Of a DNA stretch of 64,000 nucleotides, positions 23,554 to 30,937 are shown piece after piece; within the stretch, counting starts at the first letter, position 1, and each line of letters opens with the position of its first letter. This DNA comes from Bacillus_BD oryzisoli_A. Lineage in GTDB: Bacteria > Bacillota > Bacilli > Bacillales > Cytobacillaceae. The notes beneath the pieces are model-generated. The model was not told where the DNA came from. It searched no databases and saw only the letters and a program-made list of their open reading frames with translations. A program made the translations under genes and the position numbers. Location: the NCBI RefSeq assembly GCF_043641075.1, contig NZ_JBHZRC010000014.1, forward strand, positions 37,047 to 101,046, read 5' to 3'.

Positions 23554-23960
23554 GTAAGAATGTGTTGAACATGGCCAGCTCGGGATAAAACCGGCGGCAG
23601 CTCCGATTTCTTAATCTGTTGAAAACCCAAAAGCTCAACAAGCTTTACCGCTCCAATTTTATTCGTGGCCATAAAGATTTCCTTCATGCCCTTTTCAGTC
23701 GCAAGCAGGAAAATCTGCTCGAATAAAATATATACATCATTTTTCATCGTTTGCGACGTCATTACCAACGAGCGCAGCAGTCCAACTTCACCAAACTGTT
23801 CAATTCCTATTGTTGCCTGAATGTCACCTATTTCATCCTCCATAATGAGGAAAGAATCAATGGTTCCCTTCACACCCTCCGCACTCAGCCCTGCACGTTC
23901 TAGAAAAATCTTTAAGTTATCTACATCATCTGTGATTGCACACCGAATCACTGCGCTCAT
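23517..23960 (-). CDS. ywlB: GNAT-like acetyltransferase (YwlB-like)
   Basis: Protein of 147 residues resembling the N-acetyltransferase fold: GEVGLLRSLVM in the beta4/acetyl-CoA region and KIGAVKLVELLGFQQIKKSELPP, typical of a GNAT C-terminus. The substrate is unknown. GGGGGAG before the ATG at 23960 sets the start. A DnaA box lies inside its 3' end. Position between ywlC and spoIIR matches ywlB of B. subtilis. Confidence 0.75.
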   Translation of the reverse strand: MSAVIRCAITDDVDNLKIFLERAGLSAEGVKGTIDSFLIMEDEIGDIQATIGIEQFGEVGLLRSLVMTSQTMKNDVYILFEQIFLLATEKGMKEIFMATNKIGAVKLVELLGFQQIKKSELPPVLSRAGHVQHILTVDNSVFLKISL

Positions 23961-24126
23961 AAAACTCCCCCCTAGTTTCATATCGTTAAACTATTAATAT
24001 GAAAAAATAGAGAGAGTAGAACCTTTATTTTTATTTTCTGGCCGGGTGGTCATTAGGTAATAAAATTGGATGTGGATAACTCCTTCATACGTGTAAAAAG
24101 GAAAGAAGTGTAGCTTCTTCCCTTGC

Positions 24127-25110
24127 TTAACCAAATAGACTATCCCATATTTCTTTTACAAAAAACTTCACTTTAACCGGCTGTTCATCTTCACTTGTGT
24201 ATACAGGTGCTGTTTGCTTGGAGTTAGCCTGTTCGACTTCCATTTCCTTTGCAGCTTCCCTCTTTTCATCTGTTGCTACAGTGGACTTCTCTTCATCAGA
24301 TGATTGTGTTTCAGTTTCAGCTGTTTGTGTTGAAGTTACAACCGTTTCTGCTGCTTGCTTGCGATGATCCTCGTTATCCCTTGACGGCTCTTCTTTCTCA
24401 ACAACTACGTTGCTTACCACTGCTGCTTCGATATTTTTTTCCTCCGCAGCTGCCTGTTCCTTGCTGTCCTTTTGTTCAGTGGACTTTACTGGTTTATCCT
24501 TTTGCTCAGAAGGTCTTTCTTCTGGAATAGAGGATTCTTCGTTGTCTGCTTTCTTTTTATCATCGTTATCAGCGATCTTCTCTTCTTCATCAAACCCTTC
24601 GCTGACAGCTACGCCGCTTGAGAAATCAAGGAAGCATAATGGCGGGAATAACACGCACCACCAATTGGCGCCTTCTCCGTCGCCAAGGGTAATAAGAATC
24701 GCTTCATACTGACCTGCTGGGTATAAAAATTGTCCGTAAAGCTTCGTAGGAAAATCTACTAGACCGAATTCGACCTTCACGCTTTGATTCACCTGTTCTT
24801 CTTCAAGCACCTGCTCAGCAATCCTCTGAATGTCTGGCATACCAGCCTTGATTACTTCTCTTGCTTCCTCTTTTGAAGTAAGAGCTGATACCCATTGGGT
24901 AATCTCCTTGTTAACCTCATCACGGACCATTCTCTTGATCGCCTGATCCTCCCCACTGTCACTGTTGGCAAGAATACGCAGGCGAATCGCATCATTTGGT
25001 ATGATGACAGCATCGTTTGCCGTTACTTCATTTTTAGGTATATATAAACTTAAAATGGTTCCAATTGATAGGATAAATAGATAAATGATTGCTAGATTTT
25101 TTCTTTTCAT
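24127..25110 (-). CDS. spoIIR: Stage II sporulation protein R, with extended low-complexity tail
   Basis: Secreted forespore signal that triggers SpoIIGA processing of pro-sigma-E in the mother cell. From the ATG at 25110 the protein has 327 residues. An N-terminal membrane signal is followed by the SpoIIR core (NDAIRLRILANSDSGEDQA, KLYGQFLYPAGQYEAILI, GANWWCVLFPPLCFLDF) ending near residue 175. A region rich in Glu, Lys, Ser and Thr of about 135 residues (176-312) follows, and then VKVKFFVKEIWDSLFG. The B. subtilis protein is about 224 residues. A sigma-F type promoter lies immediately upstream. Confidence 0.93.
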   Translation of the reverse strand: MKRKNLAIIYLFILSIGTILSLYIPKNEVTANDAVIIPNDAIRLRILANSDSGEDQAIKRMVRDEVNKEITQWVSALTSKEEAREVIKAGMPDIQRIAEQVLEEEQVNQSVKVEFGLVDFPTKLYGQFLYPAGQYEAILITLGDGEGANWWCVLFPPLCFLDFSSGVAVSEGFDEEEKIADNDDKKKADNEESSIPEERPSEQKDKPVKSTEQKDSKEQAAAEEKNIEAAVVSNVVVEKEEPSRDNEDHRKQAAETVVTSTQTAETETQSSDEEKSTVATDEKREAAKEMEVEQANSKQTAPVYTSEDEQPVKVKFFVKEIWDSLFG

Positions 25111-25136
25111 GTAGAACACCGCCCCTTCACTAACCC

Positions 25137-25165
25137 ATTGTGGACAGGAAGGTGGATTTTTAAAC
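25137..25165 (-). promoter_or_regulatory. Sigma-F type promoter of spoIIR
   Basis: Minus-strand -35 GTTTA (25161-25165), 15-base spacer and -10 GTCCACAAT (25137-25145), against the sigma-F consensus GYWTA-N15-GGNNANANT. It would start about 20 bases before the ATG. spoIIR is a known sigma-F gene. Confidence 0.7.
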
Positions 25166-25197
25166 TAGCAAAAAATGAAAAAATTTTTTAATAGATT

Positions 25198-25259
25198 CGG
25201 TGTCAGGCACCGAAAATGGACACTTTAGCCATTTTGTCCTTTTGTGGTGCCTGACACCG
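25198..25259 (-). terminator. 14-bp inverted repeat at the prmC end
   Basis: CGGTGTCAGGCACC (25198-25211) and GGTGCCTGACACCG (25246-25259) are perfectly complementary with a 34-base loop. The prmC stop lies inside the loop, so the last residues of PrmC are encoded by the repeat. Half of the same unit recurs at 59421-59436. It may serve as terminator but looks like a dispersed repeat. Confidence 0.7.
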
Positions 25260-26115
25260 GGTTGATTTCCATGAATACCATTCTGTCTTTTCCATTGATG
25301 TCATATACCGTTTCTATGTGTGCCTTAGGGAAGGCTTGATGCAGGAGTTGTGATACATCCTGACTTTGTCCCGCTCCTACTTCAAATCCGACGAGTGATT
25401 TTTCTTTTAAAACAAAAGGAAGCTCTTCGGCAAATCGACGGTACAAATCAAGTCCATCCTCGCCGGCAAATAGGGCGCTATGGGGCTCATGATCTGTCAC
25501 GACAACGGACATCTCTACCATATCTCCAAGTGGAATATAGGGTGGATTGGAAATCACCACATCAAACCTCTGACCAGCTTCGATAAACGGCTTCAGCAAA
25601 TCACCTTTAACGAAGGTTACATCCGCATCAAGCTGTTCTGCATTGCCAGAGGCAACGGCCAATGCACTCTCCGAAATGTCACTTGCCGTAACTGACAGCA
25701 TCGGCCGCTCTAATTTTAACGAAATCGCAATTGCCCCGCTGCCCGTTCCAACATCAGCAACCGCCACAGACTGCCCATCACCAAATAAACGAGATATCCG
25801 CTCCAATGCTCCGAGCACAAGCTCCTCTGTTTCAGGCCTTGGGATTAACACACTCTCATTCACTCGAAACCTGCGGCCATAAAACTCCTCATGACCGATT
25901 ATGTACTGGACCGGCGTCCCCTCACCGTGAAGCTCTACAGCACCACGGAAATGGTCCTCCACTTCAGGCTCCAGCTCCTCACGCAGATTCGCCAGGAGCT
26001 TTGTACGATCCATCTGTAATAAATAACGCAGCAATAATTCTCCGGCATTTTCGTCACGATTCTTTTCTTTTAAAAAAGAAGAAGCCCATTGAAGAGCTTC
26101 GTAAATTCTAGCCAT
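25225..26115 (-). CDS. prmC: Peptide chain release factor N5-glutamine methyltransferase
   Basis: Methylates the glutamine of the GGQ motif in RF1/RF2; 296 residues. An N-terminal helical domain binds the release factor. The SAM-binding motif is VADVGTGSGAIAISL and the catalytic motif is NPPYIP. It starts three bases after the prfA stop, so the enzyme and its substrate are co-transcribed. The C-terminal tail is encoded by a palindromic repeat and may differ from close relatives. Confidence 0.95.
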   Translation of the reverse strand: MARIYEALQWASSFLKEKNRDENAGELLLRYLLQMDRTKLLANLREELEPEVEDHFRGAVELHGEGTPVQYIIGHEEFYGRRFRVNESVLIPRPETEELVLGALERISRLFGDGQSVAVADVGTGSGAIAISLKLERPMLSVTASDISESALAVASGNAEQLDADVTFVKGDLLKPFIEAGQRFDVVISNPPYIPLGDMVEMSVVVTDHEPHSALFAGEDGLDLYRRFAEELPFVLKEKSLVGFEVGAGQSQDVSQLLHQAFPKAHIETVYDINGKDRMVFMEINPVSGTTKGQNG

Positions 26116-26118
26116 ATC

Positions 26119-27189
26119 TTAATCCTCTGCGCTTTCCAGCTTGCTTGATTGTTCTTCCATAATAAGAGCATCAATGATGTCATCGATTTTCCCTTGAAGA
26201 ATTTGATCAAGCTTTTGGATGGTTAGACCAATACGGTGGTCTGTCACGCGGTTTTGCGGGAAGTTATACGTACGAATTCGCTCAGAACGGTCACCTGTAC
26301 CAACCGCCGATTTACGCTGCTGATCATATTCAGCCTGCGCTTCACGCTGGAATTTATCGTACACACGGGCACGAAGAACCTTCATCGCTTTTTCTTTGTT
26401 CTTAATCTGGGATTTTTCATCCTGACAGGAAACAACCGTACCTGTTGGGATATGAGTTAAACGAACGGCTGACATGGTCGTGTTAACACTTTGTCCGCCT
26501 GGTCCGCTGGAAGCAAACGTGTCGACACGGATATCCTTATCATGGATTTCCACTTCCACTTCCTCTGTTTCAGGAAGAACGGCAACGGTTGCAGTAGAAG
26601 TATGAATACGGCCGCCAGATTCTGTTTCAGGAACACGCTGTACACGGTGGGCCCCATTTTCAAACTTCAGCTTGGAGTAGGCACCTTTACCGTTAATCAT
26701 GAAGATAATCTCTTTATAGCCGCCGACACCTGTTGTGCTCGCCTCGATGACATCCGTTTTCCAGCCTTGCGCTTCAGCAAACTTGCTGTACATGCGGTAT
26801 AGGTCTCCAGCAAACAGTGCTGCTTCATCACCGCCGGCAGCACCGCGGATTTCCATAATAACGTTTTTATCATCATTAGGGTCTTTCGGGATCAAAAGAA
26901 TTCTTAGTCTTGCTTCCAATTCTTCGATACGGTCCTCTAATTCGGAAAGCTCTTCCTTCACCATTTCACGCATTTCCGGGTCAAGCTTTTCCTCAAGCAT
27001 TTCCTTTGCATCACTTAATTGCTCTTTTACTTCTTTGTATTCGCGATAGGTTATAACAGTTTCCTGTATATCAGACTGCTCTTTTGAATAATCACGCAGC
27101 TTATTTGTGTCACTTACAATTGCTGGATCACTTAAGAGCTCGTTCAGCCTATCGTAGCGATCCTCCACAGCTTGAAGACGATCAAACAC
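26119..27189 (-). CDS. prfA: Peptide chain release factor 1
   Basis: Terminates translation at UAA and UAG. It has the GGQ motif in SSGPGGQSVNTT and an RF1-type codon-recognition region. The frame has an ATG at 27195, but GAGGTG is only one or two bases from it and seven bases from the GTG at 27189 (MFDRLQAVEDRY). That start gives 356 residues, the B. subtilis length. First gene of the prfA-prmC pair, with a strong promoter. Confidence 0.95.
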   Translation of the reverse strand: MFDRLQAVEDRYDRLNELLSDPAIVSDTNKLRDYSKEQSDIQETVITYREYKEVKEQLSDAKEMLEEKLDPEMREMVKEELSELEDRIEELEARLRILLIPKDPNDDKNVIMEIRGAAGGDEAALFAGDLYRMYSKFAEAQGWKTDVIEASTTGVGGYKEIIFMINGKGAYSKLKFENGAHRVQRVPETESGGRIHTSTATVAVLPETEEVEVEIHDKDIRVDTFASSGPGGQSVNTTMSAVRLTHIPTGTVVSCQDEKSQIKNKEKAMKVLRARVYDKFQREAQAEYDQQRKSAVGTGDRSERIRTYNFPQNRVTDHRIGLTIQKLDQILQGKIDDIIDALIMEEQSSKLESAED

Positions 27190-27314
27190 GGTCATTCACC
27201 TCATTTATTTAAAATAGATCATTTAAGTATGTTAAAGCGTAAAAATTAGTAGTACTCATATGTCGTTAAAATCTCATCACCATACGCATATCGTTCCACA
27301 TGCATAACATTCTA

Positions 27315-27343
27315 ATTATAGTATAGGCAATATTCTTCGTCAA
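27315..27343 (-). promoter_or_regulatory. Sigma-A promoter of prfA-prmC
   Basis: Minus-strand -35 TTGACG (27338-27343), 17-base spacer, -10 TATAAT (27315-27320); one mismatch in total. The leader to prfA is about 120 bases. Confidence 0.8.
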
Positions 27344-27350
27344 AACCCCA

Positions 27351-27402
27351 TTTGGAAGCAAAAGAACCGTCCCTCTGCTTCTTCGGTTCTCCTGCTTCCA
27401 AA
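27351..27402. repeat. Small hairpin repeat with GGGACGG core (copy 2)
   Basis: TTTGGAAGCA (27351-27360) pairs with TGCTTCCAAA (27393-27402), and inside these AGAACCG (27363-27369) pairs with CGGTTCT (27384-27390). Same family as 9788-9820. Occupies the interval where B. subtilis has tdk. Confidence 0.65.
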
Positions 27403-27418
27403 TCTTTGAACATCAAAA

Positions 27419-27447
27419 AACAGGCAAGATTGAAACTTGCCTGTTTT
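27419..27447 (-). terminator. Rho-independent terminator of rpmE
   Basis: ACAGGCAAG / CTTGCCTGT stem with a 7-base loop within 27419-27447; both flanks are A/T runs, so it works on the minus strand. It lies about 145 bases after the rpmE stop because a repeat element intervenes. Confidence 0.8.
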
Positions 27448-27470
27448 TGTTTGTTTAACATTTTATTACT

Positions 27471-27590
27471 GTCCAACTCCAGGCGCCATCGGCTCGAGGT
27501 CATAAGCCAATCCGTCAAGAAGGTTAAAGAACAACCTTCATGCCGGCTCGTCTTATGCTTGTCGCCGATAAGCGGGCGCCTTCCGTTTTC
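27471..27590. repeat. Dispersed palindromic repeat of the CCAGGCGCC type, long copy
   Basis: A 120-base element starting GTCCAACTCCAGGCGCC and ending GGGCGCCTTCCGTTTTC. Nested inverted repeats include GGCGCC/GGCGCC ends and AAGGTT...AACCTT in the centre. A truncated copy is at 29715-29778. It abuts the rpmE stop codon. The type is common in Bacillaceae intergenic DNA; this is from memory. Confidence 0.75.
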
Positions 27591-27591
27591 A

Positions 27592-27792
27592 TTACTTGAT
27601 ACCGTATTTTTTGTTGAAACGATCAACACGACCGCCAGCTTCAGCGAACTTTTGACGTCCTGTGTAGAATGGGTGACATTCTGAACATGTCTCAACACGG
27701 ATTAATTCCTTAACTGAGCCAGTTTCAAATTCGTTACCGCAAGCACATTTCACTGTAGCTTTTTTGTAATTAGGATGAATTCCTGATTTCAT
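27592..27792 (-). CDS. rpmE: 50S ribosomal protein L31 (zinc-binding type)
   Basis: 66-residue ribosomal protein, MKSGIHPNYKKATVKCACGN. Zinc ligands are the CAC pair near residue 16 and CSEC near residue 37, identifying the Zn-containing C+ paralogue rather than the Zur-controlled replacement. A strong promoter lies upstream. The gene is followed directly by a dispersed repeat. Confidence 0.97.
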   Translation of the reverse strand: MKSGIHPNYKKATVKCACGNEFETGSVKELIRVETCSECHPFYTGRQKFAEAGGRVDRFNKKYGIK

Positions 27793-27889
27793 TCCTTTTC
27801 AGCTCCTTCCGCCCTGAATCTCTCGAAACAGAGTTATATGTTACAGCGTAACAATTATACGCTATTTATTACTGAAAAACACTCTTCAT

Positions 27890-27918
27890 ATTATAGCAAG
27901 GACTATTTTGAAATGCAA
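27890..27918 (-). promoter_or_regulatory. Sigma-A promoter of rpmE
   Basis: Minus-strand -35 TTGCAT (27913-27918), 17-base spacer, perfect -10 TATAAT (27890-27895). The leader of about 90 bases contains the inverted repeat AGCGTA (27845-27850) / TACGCT (27858-27863), a possible site for L31 autoregulation; that role is speculative. Confidence 0.75.
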
Positions 27919-27961
27919 CTTCTGTTTTATTCCTGTTTTTTAGTCACTGTTAGACATGGTT

Positions 27962-28035
27962 GTTGATTTCCGTTTCAGGCACTTCGCTTTCCGCGGGCGA
28001 CCGCAGGAGTCTTCGTGCCTTACACTTCAATCAAC
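27962..28035. repeat. Dispersed palindromic element, copy R3 (short)
   Basis: A 74-base minimal form: GTTGATTTCCGTTTCAGGCA, a GCTTTCCGCGGGCGACCGCA core, then TCTTCGTGCC...CAATCAAC. It lacks the long interior of R1 and R5. Located between rho and rpmE. Confidence 0.8.
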
Positions 28036-28088
28036 AAATTAATTTTATAAAAATTAATATCAGCTACAATTTAAATTAAATCACTAAC

Positions 28089-29354
28089 CTAAGAACGCTT
28101 TGCCTTCATTTCATCACTTAATGCAGCAAAGAAATCCTCATTTGATTTCGTTTGCTTTAGCTTGCGAAGGAATTTCTCGGCAAAGTCTGGCGCGTCTGAC
28201 ATGGATTTACGGATAGCCCATAATAGGTCAAGACGATCCTTTGGAATTAGAAGCTCTTCCTTACGCGTACCAGAGCGACGAATATCGATAGCCGGGAAGA
28301 TTCTTCTTTCAGCCAAGGAGCGGTCAAGGTGAAGCTCCATATTACCGGTTCCTTTAAATTCCTCATAGATAACATCGTCCATACGGGATCCTGTATCAAC
28401 AAGCGCCGTTGCTAAAATGGTTAAGCTTCCACCTTCTTCAATATTACGTGCCGCCCCGAAGAAGCGTTTTGGACGGTGGAACGCTGCCGGGTCAATCCCC
28501 CCTGACAATGTACGGCCGCTTGGCGGAATAACAAGGTTGTAAGCACGAGCCAATCTCGTAATACTGTCCATTAAAATCACAACATCACGCTTGTGCTCCA
28601 CAAGGCGCATCGCACGCTCAAGCACGAGCTCCGCTACTTTAATGTGGTTTTCCGGTACCTCATCAAAGGTTGAGCTGACAACGTCACCGGCAACAGAGCG
28701 TTCAATGTCTGTCACCTCTTCCGGACGCTCATCGATTAATAGAACGATTAACTCTGCTTCCGGATGATTTGTTGTTACACTGTTGGCGATTTCTTTAATC
28801 AGCATCGTTTTCCCTGCTTTCGGAGGGGCCACAATCAGACCACGCTGACCAAATCCCACCGGTGCCACGACGTCCATAATACGCGTTGAAATATTTTTAT
28901 GTGTCGTTTCAAGCTTCATTTGTCTGTTTGGATATAATGGAGTCAGGCCAGGAAAATGAACACGTTCCTTCGATGTTTCCGGGTCATCGCCATTCACCGC
29001 TTCAACCTGGAGCAAGCCGAAATAACGCTCATTTTCTTTAGGAGGACGAACTTTACCCGATACCTTATCCCCGTTTCGTAGATCAAATCGGCGAATTTGT
29101 GAGGCTGAAATATAAATATCCTCTGAACTTGGAGAGTAATTGATCGGTCTTAAAAATCCGAAGCCCTCTGATTGAATAATTTCGAGGACACCTTCCATGA
29201 AAAAGTACCCTTCCTGTTCAGCACGTGCTTTTAAAATGGCGAAAATTAATTCCTTTTTTGTGAGCTTGCTGTAATATGATACCTTATATTCGCGAGCTAA
29301 TTCGTAAAGCTCCTTTAACTTCATATTCTCTAAACTTGATATATTTAATCCCAT
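28089..29354 (-). CDS. rho: Transcription termination factor Rho
   Basis: Hexameric RNA helicase, 421 residues. An N-terminal Rho-N domain (MKLKELYELAREYKVSYYSK) is followed by a cold-shock RNA-binding domain (FGFLRPINYSPSSEDIYIS) and a RecA-like motor with Walker A APPKAGKT and LIDERPEEV. The frame opens at 29381, but GGTGG four to six bases from the ATG at 29354 fits best. Downstream of glpX and upstream of rpmE, as in B. subtilis. Confidence 0.97.
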   Translation of the reverse strand: MGLNISSLENMKLKELYELAREYKVSYYSKLTKKELIFAILKARAEQEGYFFMEGVLEIIQSEGFGFLRPINYSPSSEDIYISASQIRRFDLRNGDKVSGKVRPPKENERYFGLLQVEAVNGDDPETSKERVHFPGLTPLYPNRQMKLETTHKNISTRIMDVVAPVGFGQRGLIVAPPKAGKTMLIKEIANSVTTNHPEAELIVLLIDERPEEVTDIERSVAGDVVSSTFDEVPENHIKVAELVLERAMRLVEHKRDVVILMDSITRLARAYNLVIPPSGRTLSGGIDPAAFHRPKRFFGAARNIEEGGSLTILATALVDTGSRMDDVIYEEFKGTGNMELHLDRSLAERRIFPAIDIRRSGTRKEELLIPKDRLDLLWAIRKSMSDAPDFAEKFLRKLKQTKSNEDFFAALSDEMKAKRS

Positions 29355-29601
29355 GATTCCACCACTCTTTTGAATTTTCAATCATTCCCTCCACGAGCAG
29401 AACATTCAGGCAGTATTGTATGAAAGGCAAAAGGAAAGATTTTTTTAACACTTGAGGTTCTTACTTTTTTGAAGAATGTCTTATACGTGATTTTGAATAT
29501 TCGAAGACAAAAATAATGTTTATTTTACCCTCTCTTGTGAAACTTAACAATATTTATTTTTTAAAAATAGGGAATGAAAGGTTTTTTATCTATATGAAAG
29601 T

Positions 29602-29637
29602 GCAACAGCTATTCAGAAGTAAACAAGTAGCTGTTGC
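29602..29637. other. Unassigned 10-bp hairpin upstream of rho
   Basis: GCAACAGCTA (29602-29611) and TAGCTGTTGC (29628-29637) are perfectly complementary. No T-run follows on the minus strand, so it is not an obvious terminator. The rest of the gap 29355-29781 holds only the short repeat at 29715-29778. Confidence 0.5.
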
Positions 29638-29714
29638 TTTATCTCTTCTGAAAGGAAATTTCTCTATATGGAAGGCTATATCATGCCCTGCCATTGGCAA
29701 GGCGCTTTTTTATT

Positions 29715-29778
29715 GCTCTGCGCCTACCCCCTCGAGTCATAAGCTGGTCGGGGGGTGATCAAGGCGCTTCTGCTTTTC
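29715..29778. repeat. Dispersed palindromic repeat of the CCAGGCGCC type, truncated copy
   Basis: Reads GCGCCTACCCCCTCGAGTCA near its start and GTGATCAAGGCGCTTCTGC near its end, matching both ends of the 27471-27590 copy with the middle deleted. GCGCC/GGCGC ends and CCCCC/GGGGG arms can pair, so it may terminate glpX transcription. Confidence 0.7.
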
Positions 29779-29781
29779 ATA

Positions 29782-30744
29782 TTATCCAATAACTAAATTA
29801 GGCTTTTTCTTTAAACTATGTGTTCCTTCAATGAAACGAACGGTACCTGATTTTGCACGCATAACGACAGAATGTGTGGTTGCGTGTGAGCCTTTGAACT
29901 GAACTCCGCGCAGCAATTCTCCGTCCGTAATACCCGTTGCAGCAAAAATAGCGTCGTCACCTTTTACTAGGTCATCCATTAGAAGAACCTTGCTTGGGTC
30001 TACTCCCATACTTAAGCAGCGCTGTAATTGAGCGTCATCCTCTGGTAGTAGCTTCCCTTGAAGTTCACCGCCAAGACATTTCAATGCAACTGCCGCAAGT
30101 ACACCCTCAGGGGCACCGCCTGCTCCAAATAAAATATCAACACCTGTGAAGTCGAATGCTGTATTGATGGCTCCTGCCACGTCACCGTTATCGATTAGCT
30201 TAATTCGTGCGCCTGCTTCTCGGATCTGTTGAATAATGTGAGCATGACGTTCACGGTTTAATATCGTTGCCACGACATCTTCAATATTTTTATTTTTCGC
30301 CTTCGCTACAGCTTTAAGGTTATCAATCACTGGTGCATTGATATCGATACAGCCCACACATTCTGGCCCAACAGCAATTTTATCCATATACATATCTGGG
30401 GCATGCAGAAGGTTTCCTTTATCCGCAATCGCAAGTACGGCAAGTGCATTCCAGCCGCCTGCAGCAAGGATTTCAGTCCCTTCTACCGGGTCAACAGCTA
30501 CGTCAACCTCTGGTCCAATACCGGTTCCAAGCTTTTCACCGATATACAGCATTGGCGCTTCATCCATTTCACCCTCACCGATTACAACTGTTCCCTTCAT
30601 ATCAACCGTGTTGAAAATGTCACGCATGGCTGTAGTTGCAGCATCATCTGCTTCATCCTTCTTACCACGACCCATCCAACGTGCAGATGCCTGTGCAGCT
30701 CCCTCTGTTACACGTACCAACTCCATTGTTAAACTTCTTTCCAC
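29782..30744 (-). CDS. glpX: Fructose-1,6-bisphosphatase, class II
   Basis: Gluconeogenic phosphatase of the GlpX family, 320 residues. Metal-binding motifs GEGEMDEAPML and DPVEGTE are present, with GGAPEGVLAAVALK near the substrate site. The start is GTG at 30744 with AGGGGGG well placed. Its position between murAB and rho is syntenic with B. subtilis. Confidence 0.95.
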   Translation of the reverse strand: MERSLTMELVRVTEGAAQASARWMGRGKKDEADDAATTAMRDIFNTVDMKGTVVIGEGEMDEAPMLYIGEKLGTGIGPEVDVAVDPVEGTEILAAGGWNALAVLAIADKGNLLHAPDMYMDKIAVGPECVGCIDINAPVIDNLKAVAKAKNKNIEDVVATILNRERHAHIIQQIREAGARIKLIDNGDVAGAINTAFDFTGVDILFGAGGAPEGVLAAVALKCLGGELQGKLLPEDDAQLQRCLSMGVDPSKVLLMDDLVKGDDAIFAATGITDGELLRGVQFKGSHATTHSVVMRAKSGTVRFIEGTHSLKKKPNLVIG

Positions 30745-30788
30745 TGTGTTTCCCCCCTAGTATTTCCCTTTGTATGTTAAACAAAATT

Positions 30789-30893
30789 GTTGATTTCCGT
30801 TCAAGGCACTTCGCTTTCCACGGGCGACCGCCGAGCCTCCTCGACAGTCTCGCTTCTCCCGTAGGAGTCTTCGTGCCTTCCACTCCAATCAAC
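30789..30893. repeat. Dispersed palindromic element, copy R4
   Basis: A 105-base form with GTTGATTTCCGTTCAAGGCA at one end and CCTTCCACTCCAATCAAC at the other. The CCGCCGAGCCTCCTCGACAG interior is partly deleted relative to R5. Sits between murAB and glpX. Confidence 0.8.
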
Positions 30894-30937
30894 AAGTTTA
30901 CCAAAATAAACAATAGGCTTTAAACACTGCCTTGAAA

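Noticed and set aside
27312..27698. 128-residue minus-strand frame between prfA and rpmE
   Set aside because: It runs through a hairpin repeat, a terminator and a palindromic element and overlaps rpmE; no coding character.
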